NCBI GenBank assembly: GCA_949825045.1
Contig: OX463829.1
Coordinates: 15,904,715-15,968,714, forward strand
Length of the DNA stretch: 64,000 nucleotides
DNA from: Argyresthia goedartella
Taxonomy: Eukaryota; Arthropoda; Insecta; Lepidoptera; Argyresthiidae
Reading direction: 5' to 3'
Below the pieces are notes generated by a model, which saw nothing but the letters and a program-made list of their open reading frames with translations, had not been told where the DNA came from and searched no databases. Shown here in pieces: positions 53,107 through 64,000 of the stretch; the first letter of the stretch is position 1, and each line of letters begins with the position of its first letter. The translations under genes and the position numbers were made by a program.

Positions 53107-53834
53107 AACACGTCGTATGATACTTGTGTGCATTGATTATTACATCCTTGGCTATCTTAACGTATAATACCGCCTCGTGTGCGATAATCAACTTTCCACA
53201 CTTGTATCATAATGTACTATTACCCACTGCCTGACACTGAAAATATTTTTCGCACTTTTTCACATCACTGTACATTTTACATCATTACGTGGTAACGTAA
53301 CTCTGCAAAATGTTGATGGTATGTCTCAAGTACTGCACGAACGCTTTTGGACCATAACTTTAATTTGGTCGTGTCATTGTCGAAATTTCAGTTTTCAAAA
53401 AGTAACTGTAGTTATACGACTTTTTGGTTTCAAAAGTTAAAAATTACACAATAAATGCGACACACTAAATGCTAGTAGTAAAAATTTTGTCATAAACAAA
53501 GTATATCCTGCTTATTTTGGGGTCCAAATATTTTCGTCCAAAGATTTTACAAAAGTTGTTGTTTTGGTAAAACGGCTTATCCTAGGCTTTTGCAATTCGG
53601 TATAGTGATAGTATTAAGTAAGATCTATCGCTAGGTGTCTCTCGTTTGACTTTGAATTGCTTTGTTAGGAAGATATTAAGTAATTTAAGTATTTTAAAGA
53701 TTTACCAAAAAAATCCTAAGCGATAATTGAAAAAGTAATTCCACACAAATTACAAAACAAACTACCACGAATATTTATGTAGCTGGCAAGATTTGTGTGT
53801 TCAGTAGTTTTCTCAACCCAGCATTTGGTCAAAC
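53107..53834. other. Gap
   Basis: AT-rich, no gene or repeat recognised, possibly an older part of the repeat field that follows. Confidence 0.35.
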
Positions 53835-54320
53835 GTGAGCCTAGCAGGAAATGGAATAATATCTCTCAAACCCGTGGATACACAAAATTGGCTTTTTGGT
53901 CACATTTACCACTCACGACTATACACTAAATGCCCATATAAGTGAAATCTTCCGATTTCACACTTTCTTGCTAGGATCACGTTTCGAAACGTGATTCTAG
54001 CAGGAAATGTTTTTGTGAAATATTTGAGACCCCCGTCTACAAACAAATTCTGAAATTTATGTCACATTTATATCTAACAACACACTAAATATATGCATAC
54101 TCAGAATCTGTCTAAATCGTAATTTCTTGCTAGAATCACGGTCACAGCCTCTTCTGCAAAGAAAATATGAAATAGAATAGTAATGCCTGAATCTGCAGTT
54201 TACTTCTAGTGAAACTGTATTCTTTAGCGAGAATTTGCTCAGGATAGCAGGCGAGATATTTGTGAAACCCCGACTTTTAGACTTATTATTTATTGTGACT
54301 TTTGAGACAACATTAACGCC
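53835..54320 (+). repeat. Degenerate tandem repeat, about 150-bp unit
   Basis: Two clear units (53840-53985, 53990-54140) and a weaker third (54225-54310) share CTAGCAGGAAATG, ATATTTGAGACCC, TGTCACATTTA, ACACTAAAT and TTCTTGCTAGAATCACG. A perfect palindrome TCACGTTTCGAAACGTGA (53977-53994) forms the junction of the first two. Confidence 0.7.
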
Positions 54321-54675
54321 AAAATAAAAGATTTATGCTAGTTCACAGCTTATTGTGAAACTGTAAATTTCCTGGGCGAAACTTCTGATCCCGGGTGAAT
54401 GAGCACTTTAGTCAGCGTTACTTTGAGTGTCGGACCGTCAATCAGTGTCATAAAACTTTTGATTATGTAATGACAGTTGATGACGATTGGTTTCCCCCAC
54501 GTATGTCTCGACGTAGTTCTGCTGTAGGCGTGTAGCGTGGATTCCACGCTCACCGGTCTGGTTTCAATACCGGTTTTGTAAATTGGCGGGTTTTATTCCG
54601 ATTTTTATTGAGTTTGGTTGCTGTCTACCCATGCGTGAATATTATAATGCCACGCTTGAGCCAGGTTCAAAGTAT

Positions 54676-55087
54676 ATTTTTTAGGGTTCCGTACCCGAAG
54701 GGTTCCAAACGGGACCCTATTACTAAGACTTCGCTGTCCGTCCGTCCGTCCGTCCGTCCGTCTGTCACCAGGCTGTATCTCAAGAACCTAGCTAGCTAGA
54801 GAGTTGAAATTTTCACAGATTATGTATTTCTGTTGCCGCTATAACAACAAATACTAAAAAACAGGATAAAATAAATATTTAAGGGGGCTCCCATACAACA
54901 ATACCACATACAAACTTATGGATGCACCTGGTTACGTACATGGAGTGTGAAAGTAACCGCACCAATAACTTTGTAAACAATATTTTGCTGTGTAAAATCC
55001 AAACTATTCACTCCACACCATCGCTTCCATTGAACGGTAGTACGGAACCCTTCGTGCGCGATTTAGACTCGCACTTGACCGGTTTTA
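54676..55087 (+). repeat. Abundant lepidopteran interspersed repeat (AGGGTTCCGTACC family)
   Basis: Starts TTTTTAGGGTTCCGTACC, GGGACCCTATTACTAAGACT, then a (CCGT)n run (54738-54761), and ends TAGTACGGAACCCTTCGTGC then GACTCGCACTTGACCGGTTT. I recognise this as a repeat common in moth and butterfly genomes; its class is not settled here. Confidence 0.75.
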
Positions 55088-55162
55088 AACTTAGTAGGTT
55101 CGCAAGAACCTCTACACTCCTGTAACACGTAGGTATGCGTTTGCATGTATATGTATATGTAA

Positions 55163-55432
55163 CGACGACCGTTTAGCCTAGCGGGTAGTGACCCTGTCTA
55201 CTAAGCTGACGGTCCTGGGTTCGAATCCCGGTAAGAGAAAATATGTATGTGATGAGCATGAATATTTGTTTCTTAGTCTTGGATGTTTTATATGTATTTA
55301 CATAATCATTTGTATGTCTATTAAATATATCGTCGTCTAGTACCCATAACAAGCCTTATTGAGCTTACCATGGGCCTAGTTCGATTTGTGTAAGATTATC
55401 CCCTAATATTTATTTATTTATGTATGCGTATT
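55163..55432 (+). mobile_element. tRNA-derived SINE (plus strand)
   Basis: A box TAGCCTAGCGG (55174-55184), B box GGTTCGAATCC (55218-55228), a roughly 200-bp body ending GCTTACCATGGGCCTAG...AGATTATCCCC, and an ATTTATTT tail. Complete; different body from the SINE at 9008-9276. Confidence 0.85.
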
Positions 55433-55544
55433 TTTATGTGACTGACGTCGCTGTTTCTGGTTCCCCGATACAGGGTATCCTAGTGTAGGGCCAGAAGCAT
55501 TGTATCATGGAAGCGTTAAAATAGTAGGTTATTTTACTGATACA

Positions 55545-55616
55545 TAATGGAGGGCATTGAAACCCGAGAGTGGGTTTATGAAACAAGCCGAAGGCGAGTT
55601 TCATAATTATATCACT
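55545..55616. repeat. Short dispersed repeat with inner hairpin
   Basis: TGGAGGGCATTGAAACCCGA ... GCCGAAGGCGAGTTTCATAA ... ATATCACTCGAG. Pairs as an inverse copy with 52445-52497. Confidence 0.55.
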
Positions 55617-56261
55617 CGAGAGAAAATATATAATCGTAGATAAAATATGTTACAATGTCACCAAAATCTGGGAAACGTATTTGCTTTATGGGATATATAC
55701 CTGATGCCAAATTTCTTGTCTCCTGAGTGCCGGCACATGGGAACAAGAGAGAATATGCATGGGCAAGAGAGAGATGGTGGCCTCGCTCAGTCATCATTCC
55801 GAACAACTGTCCCTATAGAATTAGCTAGTAGGAACTTTAAGACTTAAAAAAACATTCGGTCCATAGTTTTTCGAAGGGCGCCCGCCCGTCGCCATACTCT
55901 TAGCATTTGTATTCAGTTCTCTCCAATTATGCTCTTCCGTTAATTCACGGTAGTTAAGTTGTTCATAGGGCCCCCCAAATTCATTCAAATTAAAACCTGC
56001 AACGCGTCGCCAAATTTTTAAGTATGTATATTTTTAGATATCAACATTATCAACCCACTATAAGACCGGTACGATCTTATGAACAAACGGACGGGCTGCG
56101 AATCCCACAGCCGGACCATCATTACATTAGTGTTGTTATAGCCAGCGAGTTGTCTGCACGCAGAACAAGTGGCGTCGTAAAAAAAAATCAATTACCCGGT
56201 GACAAATAAAAACTTTATGACAGACTTTTGTTTCGAAAAGTGGTTTTAAAAGTGAAAAAAG
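55617..56261. other. Gap upstream of exon candidate
   Basis: No gene recognised. It could be the 5' UTR of whatever starts at 56262. Confidence 0.3.
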
Positions 56262-56405
56262 ATGTCCAGGGAAAGTCCGAAAAGGGAAGTGAAAAACATG
56301 GATCTGAATGATGTTGAGATGGTGTTCGGAACCCCGAGTTCACCGAAAAAGGATGACAAGGCGGTCCTTTCCGTGACCAACGAAAAGAGACCGAGGGACG
56401 AACCG
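56262..56405 (+). CDS. Unrecognised N-terminal exon candidate
   Basis: 48 codons, MSRESPKREVKNMDLNDVEM to KRPRDEP, then a donor-like CCG|GTATGT. Charged and low-complexity, with no known domain. The SPKK and KRPRDE stretches look like a nuclear or retroelement ORF1 N-terminus. No partner exon found. Could equally be the 5' end of a truncated retrotransposon. Confidence 0.33.
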
Positions 56406-57551
56406 GTATGTAACCCAAAAATTAGCTCAAAAGTAACGGTTTTGAAATACTTTTCAGGGTAATCACGAAAGTTACGGTTGAATAGAGTATGTCAGTGACC
56501 GTTATAGACAGTGAAATAAAAATGTCATCTGATACTAGGTACTATATCGATACATCGACCTTATGTGCAATAAAATAAAGATAGTTCCATATAAACTTAC
56601 GTCAATCGTTTGTAAATACTCTCCTACTGGTAGGCTTTAAATTCCATTTTTATTTCGGATTTCTTACAAACTAGGTTTATGAACACTTTTGTGCACCACT
56701 TTCATTTCTGTGACTTAGTTAGACCATCTAGGTCATACAAACATTCAATTTTATAGGCGGACCCATTAAAAGTAGAACAACTCTAAATAAGTGTTAAAAA
56801 AGTTTAATGCTGCAATTAGAACAAACTGCATGTTTTAAAGTGTAAGTGATTGTTGTTATAAACTTACTTGCCTTCTTTTAAACAGGAAATGCAGTTTGCT
56901 GTGTTTAATACCGTTTCAACTATACTGTACAAGTTACAAGGTCAACAGTCAGGCATTATATGGTTTTATAATAAGTATATCATTGCAAAGCAGGTAAATA
57001 AATTGTCGACTCATACGAGTACATCCTGAAGCCATAAATTAGTGAAGATATTGATCTTTAAATGTATGAAAACAAACACCTCACCAACAGTGTTTTTGAA
57101 AGACTAAAGTGCTAAAAAACACACATTATGGTACCTACCTACTCTACATTTACAAAAATAATACCGTCCTTCTGGCCATGGGTTAAAAATAAGGTTCATA
57201 AGGTCTTTTCACAGCACCTAATTAATAACACCACTATTGTTTACTATTAAGTATCTACTTACAATGTTCAGTCCGATTATAACTGATGAACTGAAGAGTT
57301 CAACGACATAGGCAGCTAATGTAAGGTGAAATTACGGATTACTATTTTAATTACACGTATTTGCCTACTTTACTGTAAATCATGGTAAATAAACAAGCTG
57401 CTTGTTAAATACACTGTTAAGCTGTTAATAATTCATAAGCCGCAACATACAAAGAATATACAGGAAGTAGCTCTACTTACGTGTATAAATGCACTGCGGT
57501 TGGTGCATCATTCTTTGTCCTCATACTAATAATTATTAAAAATAAACTTAC
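56406..57551. other. Gap
   Basis: AT-rich, no coding signal or recognised repeat. Confidence 0.4.
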
Positions 57552-57714
57552 AGACTGGTCGTTCGGCAAAACCAGGCGAGTCCTTTTTCGGCGTTCCGGT
57601 AATCATTTCGTTCATAAAAATCTTCTCTGGGTCCCAATTTCCAATTATCTTGGGATATGAACAAATCGTACTGTCCGAACATTTTAAAGTGTATTTTTTA
57701 GGGTTGTCGGCCAT
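57552..57714 (-). CDS. Unrecognised exon candidate
   Basis: ATG 57714, MADNPKKYTLKCSDSTICSY then PKIIGNWDPEKIFMNEMITG, ending CCAGTCT|GTAAGT (phase 1). Coding-like codon use and a good donor, but no family recognised. An upstream acceptor-like TGCTGCAG (about 57745) leaves open that this is an internal exon. No stop-free partner found by eye. Confidence 0.35.
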
Positions 57715-58762
57715 TATTATTCCCAAAATTGTTATTCCCAAATAACTGCAGCACTCATAACATATAAAAATGTTCACTCTTTGGCAGTACCATAAACAAT
57801 AAAACATATTTTTTGCGTTATTAAACCACTGAGATGCTGTAAGGTTGAAAAATGTCTTCTGACGTCATCATGACTTCTTCTGACTCAGATTTCTATTTGG
57901 AAGCACTTTTTTCTACATGTGTATTGTTTTTTTTACTTTTATCTTGTGTGTACTCCATTAATCGTTTTTTTTATTTTTCTATAGTTTGTGAGGACATATC
58001 TCTAAGGGTAAAGACATGAAGAAGACTGCTTGTGTGGTACAAAATACATATTAATACATGAAAGACTAGCATCGCATGCAGCGCATAGAGAGTTTCATGA
58101 AGCTATGTGTTTTTTTAATAAATTATGCATGAGGAAATCAGCTAGAAAGTTTAAATATCTGACGTGAAATTGGCTTGAAAACGAAGAGCTGTTTATTGGA
58201 CAAGAATCGATTTGTAGCTATAAATACTAATGGTGCTGCACTATTACTTACATTCATCTGTCAGAAAGATTCATCTGTCATTTTACATACCAAATTTATG
58301 ATTCATCTGGTCAATAGGGCTTATCGGACTTCTTGAAATAGGCCTAAAACGGTAATGTACTTTCAGTAAGTAGGGGTTCAGATTCGGGTGCTTCAGTAAT
58401 GTTTTGGAATCTTGATTTGCCGTTTTAGCATCACATAGGTAATGACAAGTTCATCTGCAGTTTTATGTTTCATCGAAATCAAGTTCATGGTTCCTTACAG
58501 CAAACTCTGGCATTTCTTATAGTTTTTGTTTTCGCCATACTGACGCTTTTAAATGGCCCACCCTGTAATTATAAAAATGAATATATATTTTTAATTTAAG
58601 TACGTTAATCGTCAAAGTACCTGATAATTCTATAAACAGTAGTACGTACTAACGTTAGCGTTACAACTGGAAGTCGAGAAGTAAAGTCAATTAAAGAGAA
58701 GGTACGTAATATATCAGTAAAGTAAAATTAAACCCTTGGAATTAAGAAAGCCGTTAAAATTC

Positions 58763-58908
58763 GCTACAACTTTTATTCTATGCACTTTTAGCTATTTCCA
58801 ATCGTTGTCTAGGATTATGAGCTTCGAACTTTTCAACGGTAACACCACATTTTTCGGAGCGCTACACAACGCAATATGTAACAATTTAAATAGAATAAAA
58901 GTTGTAGA
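58763..58908. repeat. Inverted repeat, 18-bp arms
   Basis: CTACAACTTTTATTCTAT near 58763-58780 and its exact complement near 58891-58908, about 110 bp apart. Possible MITE, but no target duplication seen. Confidence 0.45.
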
Positions 58909-59025
58909 GTATTTTATCAGCTTTCATTATGTAGTACAACTATTTCATACGACGCGTCGTTTTCGGGATGGAAGCAAAATACCAAAACATGGGACCACCA
59001 AGTCAAGTCAAAGGTCGTTATTACT

Positions 59026-59165
59026 GTAGATATTTACATATACTTAGCAAACGTCATTTATTGCCGCTTCTCTACATTAGACCACTGTGGGAGAAGAAGG
59101 GCGTAGAAACTCCCACAGATTGATTTTTAGATCTCTTTTAAAAATTGCTTGTGCTTAACTAATAC
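59026..59165 (-). mobile_element. 3' UTR fragment of the CR1-like family (copy 3)
   Basis: Complement matches 11095-11230 closely (AAAAGAGATCTAAAAATCAA, TGTGGGAGTTTCTACGCCC, TTGCTAAG...TAAATATCTACAGTAATAA). A 5'-truncated insertion with only the 3' end. Confidence 0.8.
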
Positions 59166-59829
59166 TTTGTGCCCTCCCCAGGGCTCATCTCATAGGCGTC
59201 AGGACTTTTAGTATGTTTGTCTCCTAACTAGTCCAAAGAAAGTTCTAAATTCAAACTATCTGCTTTCGACTTTTCCATCTAGTATCATTCGTTGACTATT
59301 CTATTAGAGTGTATTTGCTGTCAAGAATAGAACATCTTTGTCAACGTCCAGTAGCCAAGTGTGTCAACTATTACTGTTTGTACCTTCTCTACATTAAGCT
59401 AAACGCAAGGTCATGATCAAGAGAATTTATCGTTACTCAAGCAAGACTTGGCGAGAAAAGATAACTTCGTATTGAAAACCAAGTGACTCTCAAACCAGAG
59501 CAATTGATAAGCAAGCAAATATACTCTACATTAATAGTTCTGCAACATTTAAAAATAACTATATTTATAAGATAAATTAAATTAGATAAGACCTGACGTG
59601 ACAGGTATTTCTTCTCACTTACAACGGATGAGCATTGGTTACGAAACTACGATGACTCTATAATGTTAGGTCGTTGACCTGACAGTGGCGACATTGAAAA
59701 ATTTTCCGTCAACTTTTCTCCTCTATGATTAGTTGTGTTCACTATGTAAGCTCGCCGATTTTTGTAAATATTATGACAATTGTACATTTATACATAGTTA
59801 AAAAGTGTAGTTAGAAAATTGTACCTACC
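59166..59829. other. Gap
   Basis: No gene or repeat recognised. Confidence 0.4.
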
Positions 59830-59831
59830 TG

Positions 59832-60000
59832 CATAAGCAGTACAAGCAATAAGGAAAACAAAGTTTCCGTTTTCCACGAACATGGTATTTTTATGAATTT
59901 CGGGTCCGAGCGGTCGACCGACTTGTCTGGAGATGTAAAAATAATAACCTGGTCTGATCAATTCGATTTCATAGAGAAAGTTGATAATAATGATGCCCAT
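59832..60000 (-). CDS. Possible first exon with a signal-peptide-like segment
   Basis: Open from ATG 60000. An internal ATG (about 59885) starts MFVENGNFVFLIACTAYAG, which looks like a short signal peptide (hydrophobic FVFLIACTAYA) ending at a donor ATGCAG|GTAGGT. No downstream exon with a matching phase was found; joining to 57552-57714 through the CTGCAG acceptor gives an early stop. Tentative. Confidence 0.3.
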
Positions 60001-61380
60001 AATTAATACACCTATCTGTTACACGGTACCACATTCAATGTTTTTCTATTCGAAGATTGTTTGGTTGTTATTTAACAATTAAACGGGAAGATTTAACAAT
60101 TAAAGTGTGAAGGTTTTAATGTTAAAAATATATAATTATGTACGGTATGTAATTATTTTGTCGTAGACGAAGAAGCTTAATTATCGTTAAAATTTACAAT
60201 GAACTTATAAAGTGATATATTTGTTATTGGAGTTAATTTACTTTAAACTTTTTAGTTAATTTTTAATAAAAGCTTGTTTTTAAAAAAGTTTTTTTTTTGT
60301 GGATTGCGATTTTAATGGGGGTTAAAATAGGGGGAAATGAAGTTTGCTGTAGCGTTATTTATCAATGGATTTCAATCAACTTGAGAGGCATAACTATGGA
60401 CTTCATTCTACACAAGCTGACGCGAAAAAAAATTGGGGGAGTGGAGGGGGAATCCCCCTATCTAAATTTGTTGTGACTAATAGACCACAATTTTAATAGA
60501 CAAATTCCCAAAATTGAGTCAATTTGAACCAATAGATTGCAAACGACAGCCGTTCCAAGTTCCGCCATTTTGTTAATGACTAACTCATCAATTCACCATC
60601 GATCATCAAAATTGTAGTGTACTTCTAGCAGACCTATTTGAAATTTTAAACAAGTGTTAGTGTTTAGTCTACAAAAGCCAGGAAAAATTAAAACATTCCG
60701 AAATTTCAGCTCTCATTTTTATATTTACCAATGCACTAATATAATGTTCTGGATAGTTTCATAGGTTTAATGTTTGGGTAATGTACCCACTGGGCCAAAT
60801 ATTATCAACCTAGTGCCTATAGCGACCTTTGCTAGATCTTGGCGTTCTGGGTAGATCACCTGCTCTAGAACCCAGTTGCCCCTTATCATAGCATCTACCA
60901 ATTGCAGGGTTTGACACTGCCAAGAGTGGTTGTGGATCTAGGAACTCGCGAACTAGCGGCGGAGCGGGATAATATACCTAATAATATAAAAAATGTCGAG
61001 TCATATATGTCTTTTATAAAACAACTAAAAATTACCTAATAGAAAAATGCTATGCTGCAACATGAATGAATTCTTTCAAGATATTAATTTATTTATTAAT
61101 AAAAACAAATTAATAAGATAAAATACTTCAATAGCTCTCAATCACCATAATTAAATAATAATAATATAATGAAACTATAGTAATTGTTTTTTTTTATTAA
61201 TTCATATTTAGATATTACTTATTATTGTGTAAAAATAATAAATATATAAAGATACCTACTTACTTAGTTATTAAGATAAATTGCAAAGCCGTTACAGGGC
61301 GCTACATTGTCATCTAACAACCTGTACCTATACACAAATATGTTACTATTGTTTACTATAACAATGTAGAAAGCAATTAA
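60001..61380. other. Gap with a dispersed-repeat fragment
   Basis: GGACTTCATTCTACACAAG (60399-60417) with GCGAAAAAAAATTGGGGGAG matches 12292-12330. The rest is AT-rich, with no genes recognised. Confidence 0.4.
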
Positions 61381-61410
61381 TAAATTGAATTGAATTGAAT
61401 TGAATTGAAT
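61381..61410 (+). repeat. (ATTGA)n microsatellite, possible retroposon tail
   Basis: TTGAATTGAATTGAATTGAA after AATTAATAAA. Such pentanucleotide tails commonly end non-LTR elements; 61260-61380 may be the associated 3' UTR. Confidence 0.7.
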
Positions 61411-61524
61411 ACTCCTACGTTGCCCTCCAAACAATTTAGACCGCCCTCGCCAAAATAGGTACGACGAGGATTCTTCTTTTAAGGATAGAGGACGAAGAAA
61501 GATTTACTAGGCTGGCAAATATGT

Positions 61525-61630
61525 AAGAAGTGGTGGGTGAGGGGGTAGGTAAGGAGGGGGAATAGGATAAGCTATGGTGGGGGTTGTGGGTGGGCGGTGG
61601 TTGTTAGGAGAGGAGGGGTGGGATGGGTCT
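61525..61630 (+). other. G-rich strand block
   Basis: Plus strand with many runs of three or more G (GGTGAGGGGGTAGGTAAGG, GGTGGGGGTTGTGGGTGGGC, GGAGAGGAGGGGTGGGATGG) and almost no C. Strong strand asymmetry and capacity for G-quadruplex. Confidence 0.75.
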
Positions 61631-61801
61631 TTTCTACTTTCTCTCCGACATAGGCAGGTTGGATTCAAAACTCTGAAATGGCTTTGCTAAGCCGGGAGAA
61701 AAGGAAAAGAGTCAGTTATTGAATGACATAAAAGGGCTCGCGAGGTCTACTGGTCTCACAGAAAAATAAAATAAAATTGTAAAAAAAAAAAAAACTGAAA
61801 T

Positions 61802-61850
61802 ATGTCCCTAACAACCCCCTAAAATTGGTTTAGGGGGTTGTTAGGGACAT
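61802..61850. repeat. Perfect 22-bp hairpin
   Basis: ATGTCCCTAACAACCCCCTA(AA) at 61802-61823, 5-bp loop, exact complement at 61829-61850. Preceded by an A-run (61779-61794). Confidence 0.92.
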
Positions 61851-62326
61851 CATTCAGAATAACGTACACTAAGAAATCGATTTGATCAGAACAATTTTAT
61901 TTTTCACTTCTGCATACAAATCGGTCGGCGGCTAGGCCCAAAATCTACGAAAACACCGGGGCAAATGGGAATATTATTTTTCATAAGATATATAATAATA
62001 CTTATACTATATCCTTTCCAGAAATGTGCAAAATTCCGGGAAATGTCTAAATCATAACAATTTATATTTGTTTATTTGTATCCCACAGCATATATATGTA
62101 CTTAATATGTCGCAGAGTTAATTAATTACTTTGTATTAATGCCAAATACAGGATAGACTAGTATAGTATTTTTAATTTATGCGATAGTGGAGAACTATAG
62201 AGTATGCGAATAAGATTTTTTTTTTCTGATGCCTCCGGATCACGCACACCCGCACACGCAACACGAGATTCATGGAACCTGAGGGGTCATGGAAAAAGCT
62301 ATGCGGCTTGCAATAGCAATGCTTTA

Positions 62327-62512
62327 TGGGGGCAAATATTTGTTTGATGAGACTGGAGTTTGTACCCTAGTCATGGTTGTTAATCTATCTAAGTATAAAA
62401 TTTATCTATATAAGTATGTGTATCGTTGTGTAGTACCCAAGATACAGGGAATCCTAGTTTGGGGCTAGATCAATGTGAGTAAATAGTGTCCAAGGTATAA
62501 TTATTATTATTT
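62327..62512 (+). mobile_element. Truncated SINE (family of 9008-9276)
   Basis: GGGGGCAAATATTTGTTTGATGAG, GTACCCTAGTCATGGTTGTT and CCTAGTTTGGGGCTAGATCA blocks match the complement of 9040-9205. The tRNA-like head with A and B boxes is missing, so it is promoterless. Confidence 0.75.
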
Positions 62513-63540
62513 ATTATCCCCGCCCCCCGCACCATGCCCCGCTGCAAACTTCGGCTGAGCGCAATCCGGGTCCATCAGCGCATAACATTAATAAACAGGA
62601 AAAATAAAAATACACTTGGTCCAAGATTCAGAGACGATTTCAGGTCTTTAAGAAGGACTTGAGCTGTCACATTAGTATAATCGTAGTCAGCGGTGCCAGC
62701 AGTTGGAAATTTAATTTGTTTCTGACTCTTAGGCCTATTTTTAACAGACTGGGCTGTATGAAAGGTGGCCGGCCATAATATCCGAGAACACGGGCTGTCC
62801 GTACTAAAGGACACCACACGACCCTAATATCTGAGAATCCTTCTGTAAAAAGCTTACGCGAGAAAGACATCATTAAGTTCTCAGAGACCATGGCTATGCA
62901 GCGCTACCCAACACAAACAGCCCACGCACCCTACATATGACAATATGGTTTAATCTAAGTACGTAGGTTAAATATCACACAATGAACCCAACTATTTATC
63001 CTATTTTTGTAAAAGGGACAACTGGTTGTCTTTCGCATGTTGCAGTGCCCTAGCAGGGTGTCACAATTTACTTACCTTTGTTGTACCACCTTGTGAAATA
63101 TTGAGACTGCAATAAAAAATATATATGAATTATGAAACTAGATCTTGTACATTGAATGTAGCCCTTTGTTTGCTGAATTATCAGGTATAATTAAAAATGG
63201 AAAATTATGAACCTATAGCAATATATACTAATCGGCTCACTAAAATACTGACTGAAACACGAGTCGCTCAAGAACTTGTTTCTGAGTTAGTAAAACAGTG
63301 AAGTTTCTCTTAACGAAACTGAAATACCTACTAACTCAGCTTTTAATATCACTGTTTTTGATACGATTTAATAACAATTTCTTAGTATTTTCCATAATAA
63401 AAATGTAAAAATAAAGCTGATAGCCTAGGCCGGTGTAGTGCAACGTACCATTGATGCACCTTACCCAGTGATGGATTTATTTACCCACTGCTTAAATGTG
63501 TATGCAAATATGGAGTGGCAGGCTATGCTAGCTAGGCTAC
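62513..63540. other. Gap
   Basis: Open frames of 74-80 codons at 62575-62891 (minus) without a recognised domain. No repeats recognised. Confidence 0.35.
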
Positions 63541-63571
63541 GAACAACATAGCTAGGCTAGCTATGTTGTTC
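63541..63571. repeat. Perfect 31-bp palindrome
   Basis: GAACAACATAGCTAG, one G, then its exact complement. A similar GCTAGCTAGGCTAC lies just before. Confidence 0.9.
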
Positions 63572-63592
63572 TCAGGTAGATCAATAGCCTAT

Positions 63593-63621
63593 AATGGGAT
63601 CTGCTCAAAGCAGATCCCATT
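63593..63621. repeat. Perfect 13-bp stem with 3-bp loop
   Basis: AATGGGATCTGCT, CAA, AGCAGATCCCATT; 21 bp after the previous palindrome. Confidence 0.9.
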
Positions 63622-64000
63622 TTAGAACAAAAATAGTACTCTGCAGTAATTAAAAAAAAATGGGCTTAACATTCACAGTCCATTTGCTTGTACCAGTTCC
63701 ATAGCTGTTCTACCAGTAGCAAACTACATGAGTTAAGTGGGCAATAACCTTGACAATACCTCGTCACTACTTAGCACTTCCGGATTTGAATAATAACTCG
63801 GTACAATATCGGTAGGCAGGTAAATTTGGAAGAAATATGTTTGTTTTTATGACCTTCTATAGCACAGAAGGGATCATTGTCTTTGAGAATATGTTACGAT
63901 ATGTACTTTAGGAAGGTACACCTATGCCCATAAGCTTCCCTCCTAAGTTGATCCAGTGGGCAGATCAAAAGTTATGAAATTATCATGGAAGCACCAAGAT
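63622..64000. other. Right edge of the window
   Basis: No gene or repeat recognised; not enough sequence to judge. Confidence 0.3.

Noticed and set aside
55218..55228. tRNA gene signal (B box) at 55.2 kb, and at 9.2 kb on the minus strand
   Set aside because: The surrounding sequence does not fold into a tRNA cloverleaf and continues into SINE bodies, so these are SINE promoters, not tRNA genes.
59832..60000. Splicing of this exon to 57552-57714
   Set aside because: With the visible CTGCAG acceptor the joined frame meets a stop within a few codons.

Overview
This window looks like lepidopteran (moth or butterfly) nuclear DNA. The signs are AT-rich sequence, short exons with GT/AG introns, tRNA-derived SINEs, a DD37D (maT-type) mariner, a non-LTR tail in the style of lepidopteran RTE elements, and an interspersed repeat opening with AGGGTTCCGTACC that is very common in moths and butterflies. 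The species cannot be named from sequence alone. There is no operon or prokaryotic feature.

Two host genes can be built completely, both tetraspanins. Tetraspanin A (+ strand, 7731-14721, five exons, 221 aa) and tetraspanin B (- strand, 24970-22018, five exons, 228 aa) lie tail to tail. Every coding exon in both is a multiple of three, exon 3 is 156 bp and exon 5 is 72 bp in both, and both have a CCG / CC / C / GC large extracellular loop. This points to an old tandem or inverted duplicate of the kind seen in insect tetraspanin clusters. Other possible host exons are weak: THAP-like N-terminal exons near 5130, 46654 and 47977, and unrecognised exon candidates at 56262 (+), 57552 (-) and 59832 (-).

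Most of the rest is mobile DNA, often nested. Layout: 1-3664 a CR1-like non-LTR element (-) with an SGNH-like ORF1; 3665-4055 a reverse transcriptase fragment (-); 5659-6968 a dead mariner; 7230-7345 an RTE tail; 8319-8526 a TTAA MITE; 9008-9276 a SINE; 9484-11240 a second CR1-like copy (+), inverted relative to the first; 12104-12255 a long hairpin; 17494-19757 an RNase H-bearing non-LTR remnant split by a 1.77-kb non-autonomous LTR element; 19757-20126 a second copy of the RT fragment; 20660-21148 a degenerate tandem repeat.

Upstream of tetraspanin B, a 3.9-kb hAT transposon (25506-29417, 8-bp target duplication) and a 5.4-kb I-type non-LTR element (29442-34852, 13-bp target duplication) inserted within a few bases of each other. 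Next is a DIRS-like tyrosine-recombinase retrotransposon (35952-45641) with 170-bp inverted terminal repeats, an internal complementary region, and Gag, RT, RNase H, methyltransferase-like and tyrosine recombinase regions. It is itself interrupted by a non-LTR element (about 36390-39170) and by a solo LTR (42716-43762). The right third (46-64 kb) holds MITEs, hAT remnants including a 1.18-kb deletion derivative with intact ends, a Merlin-like fragment, SINEs, tandem repeats and several perfect palindromes.

The most notable system is the DIRS element. Its ends, internal complementary region and nesting can be read directly and give an ordered insertion history. No antiviral, CRISPR or other defence system was seen.
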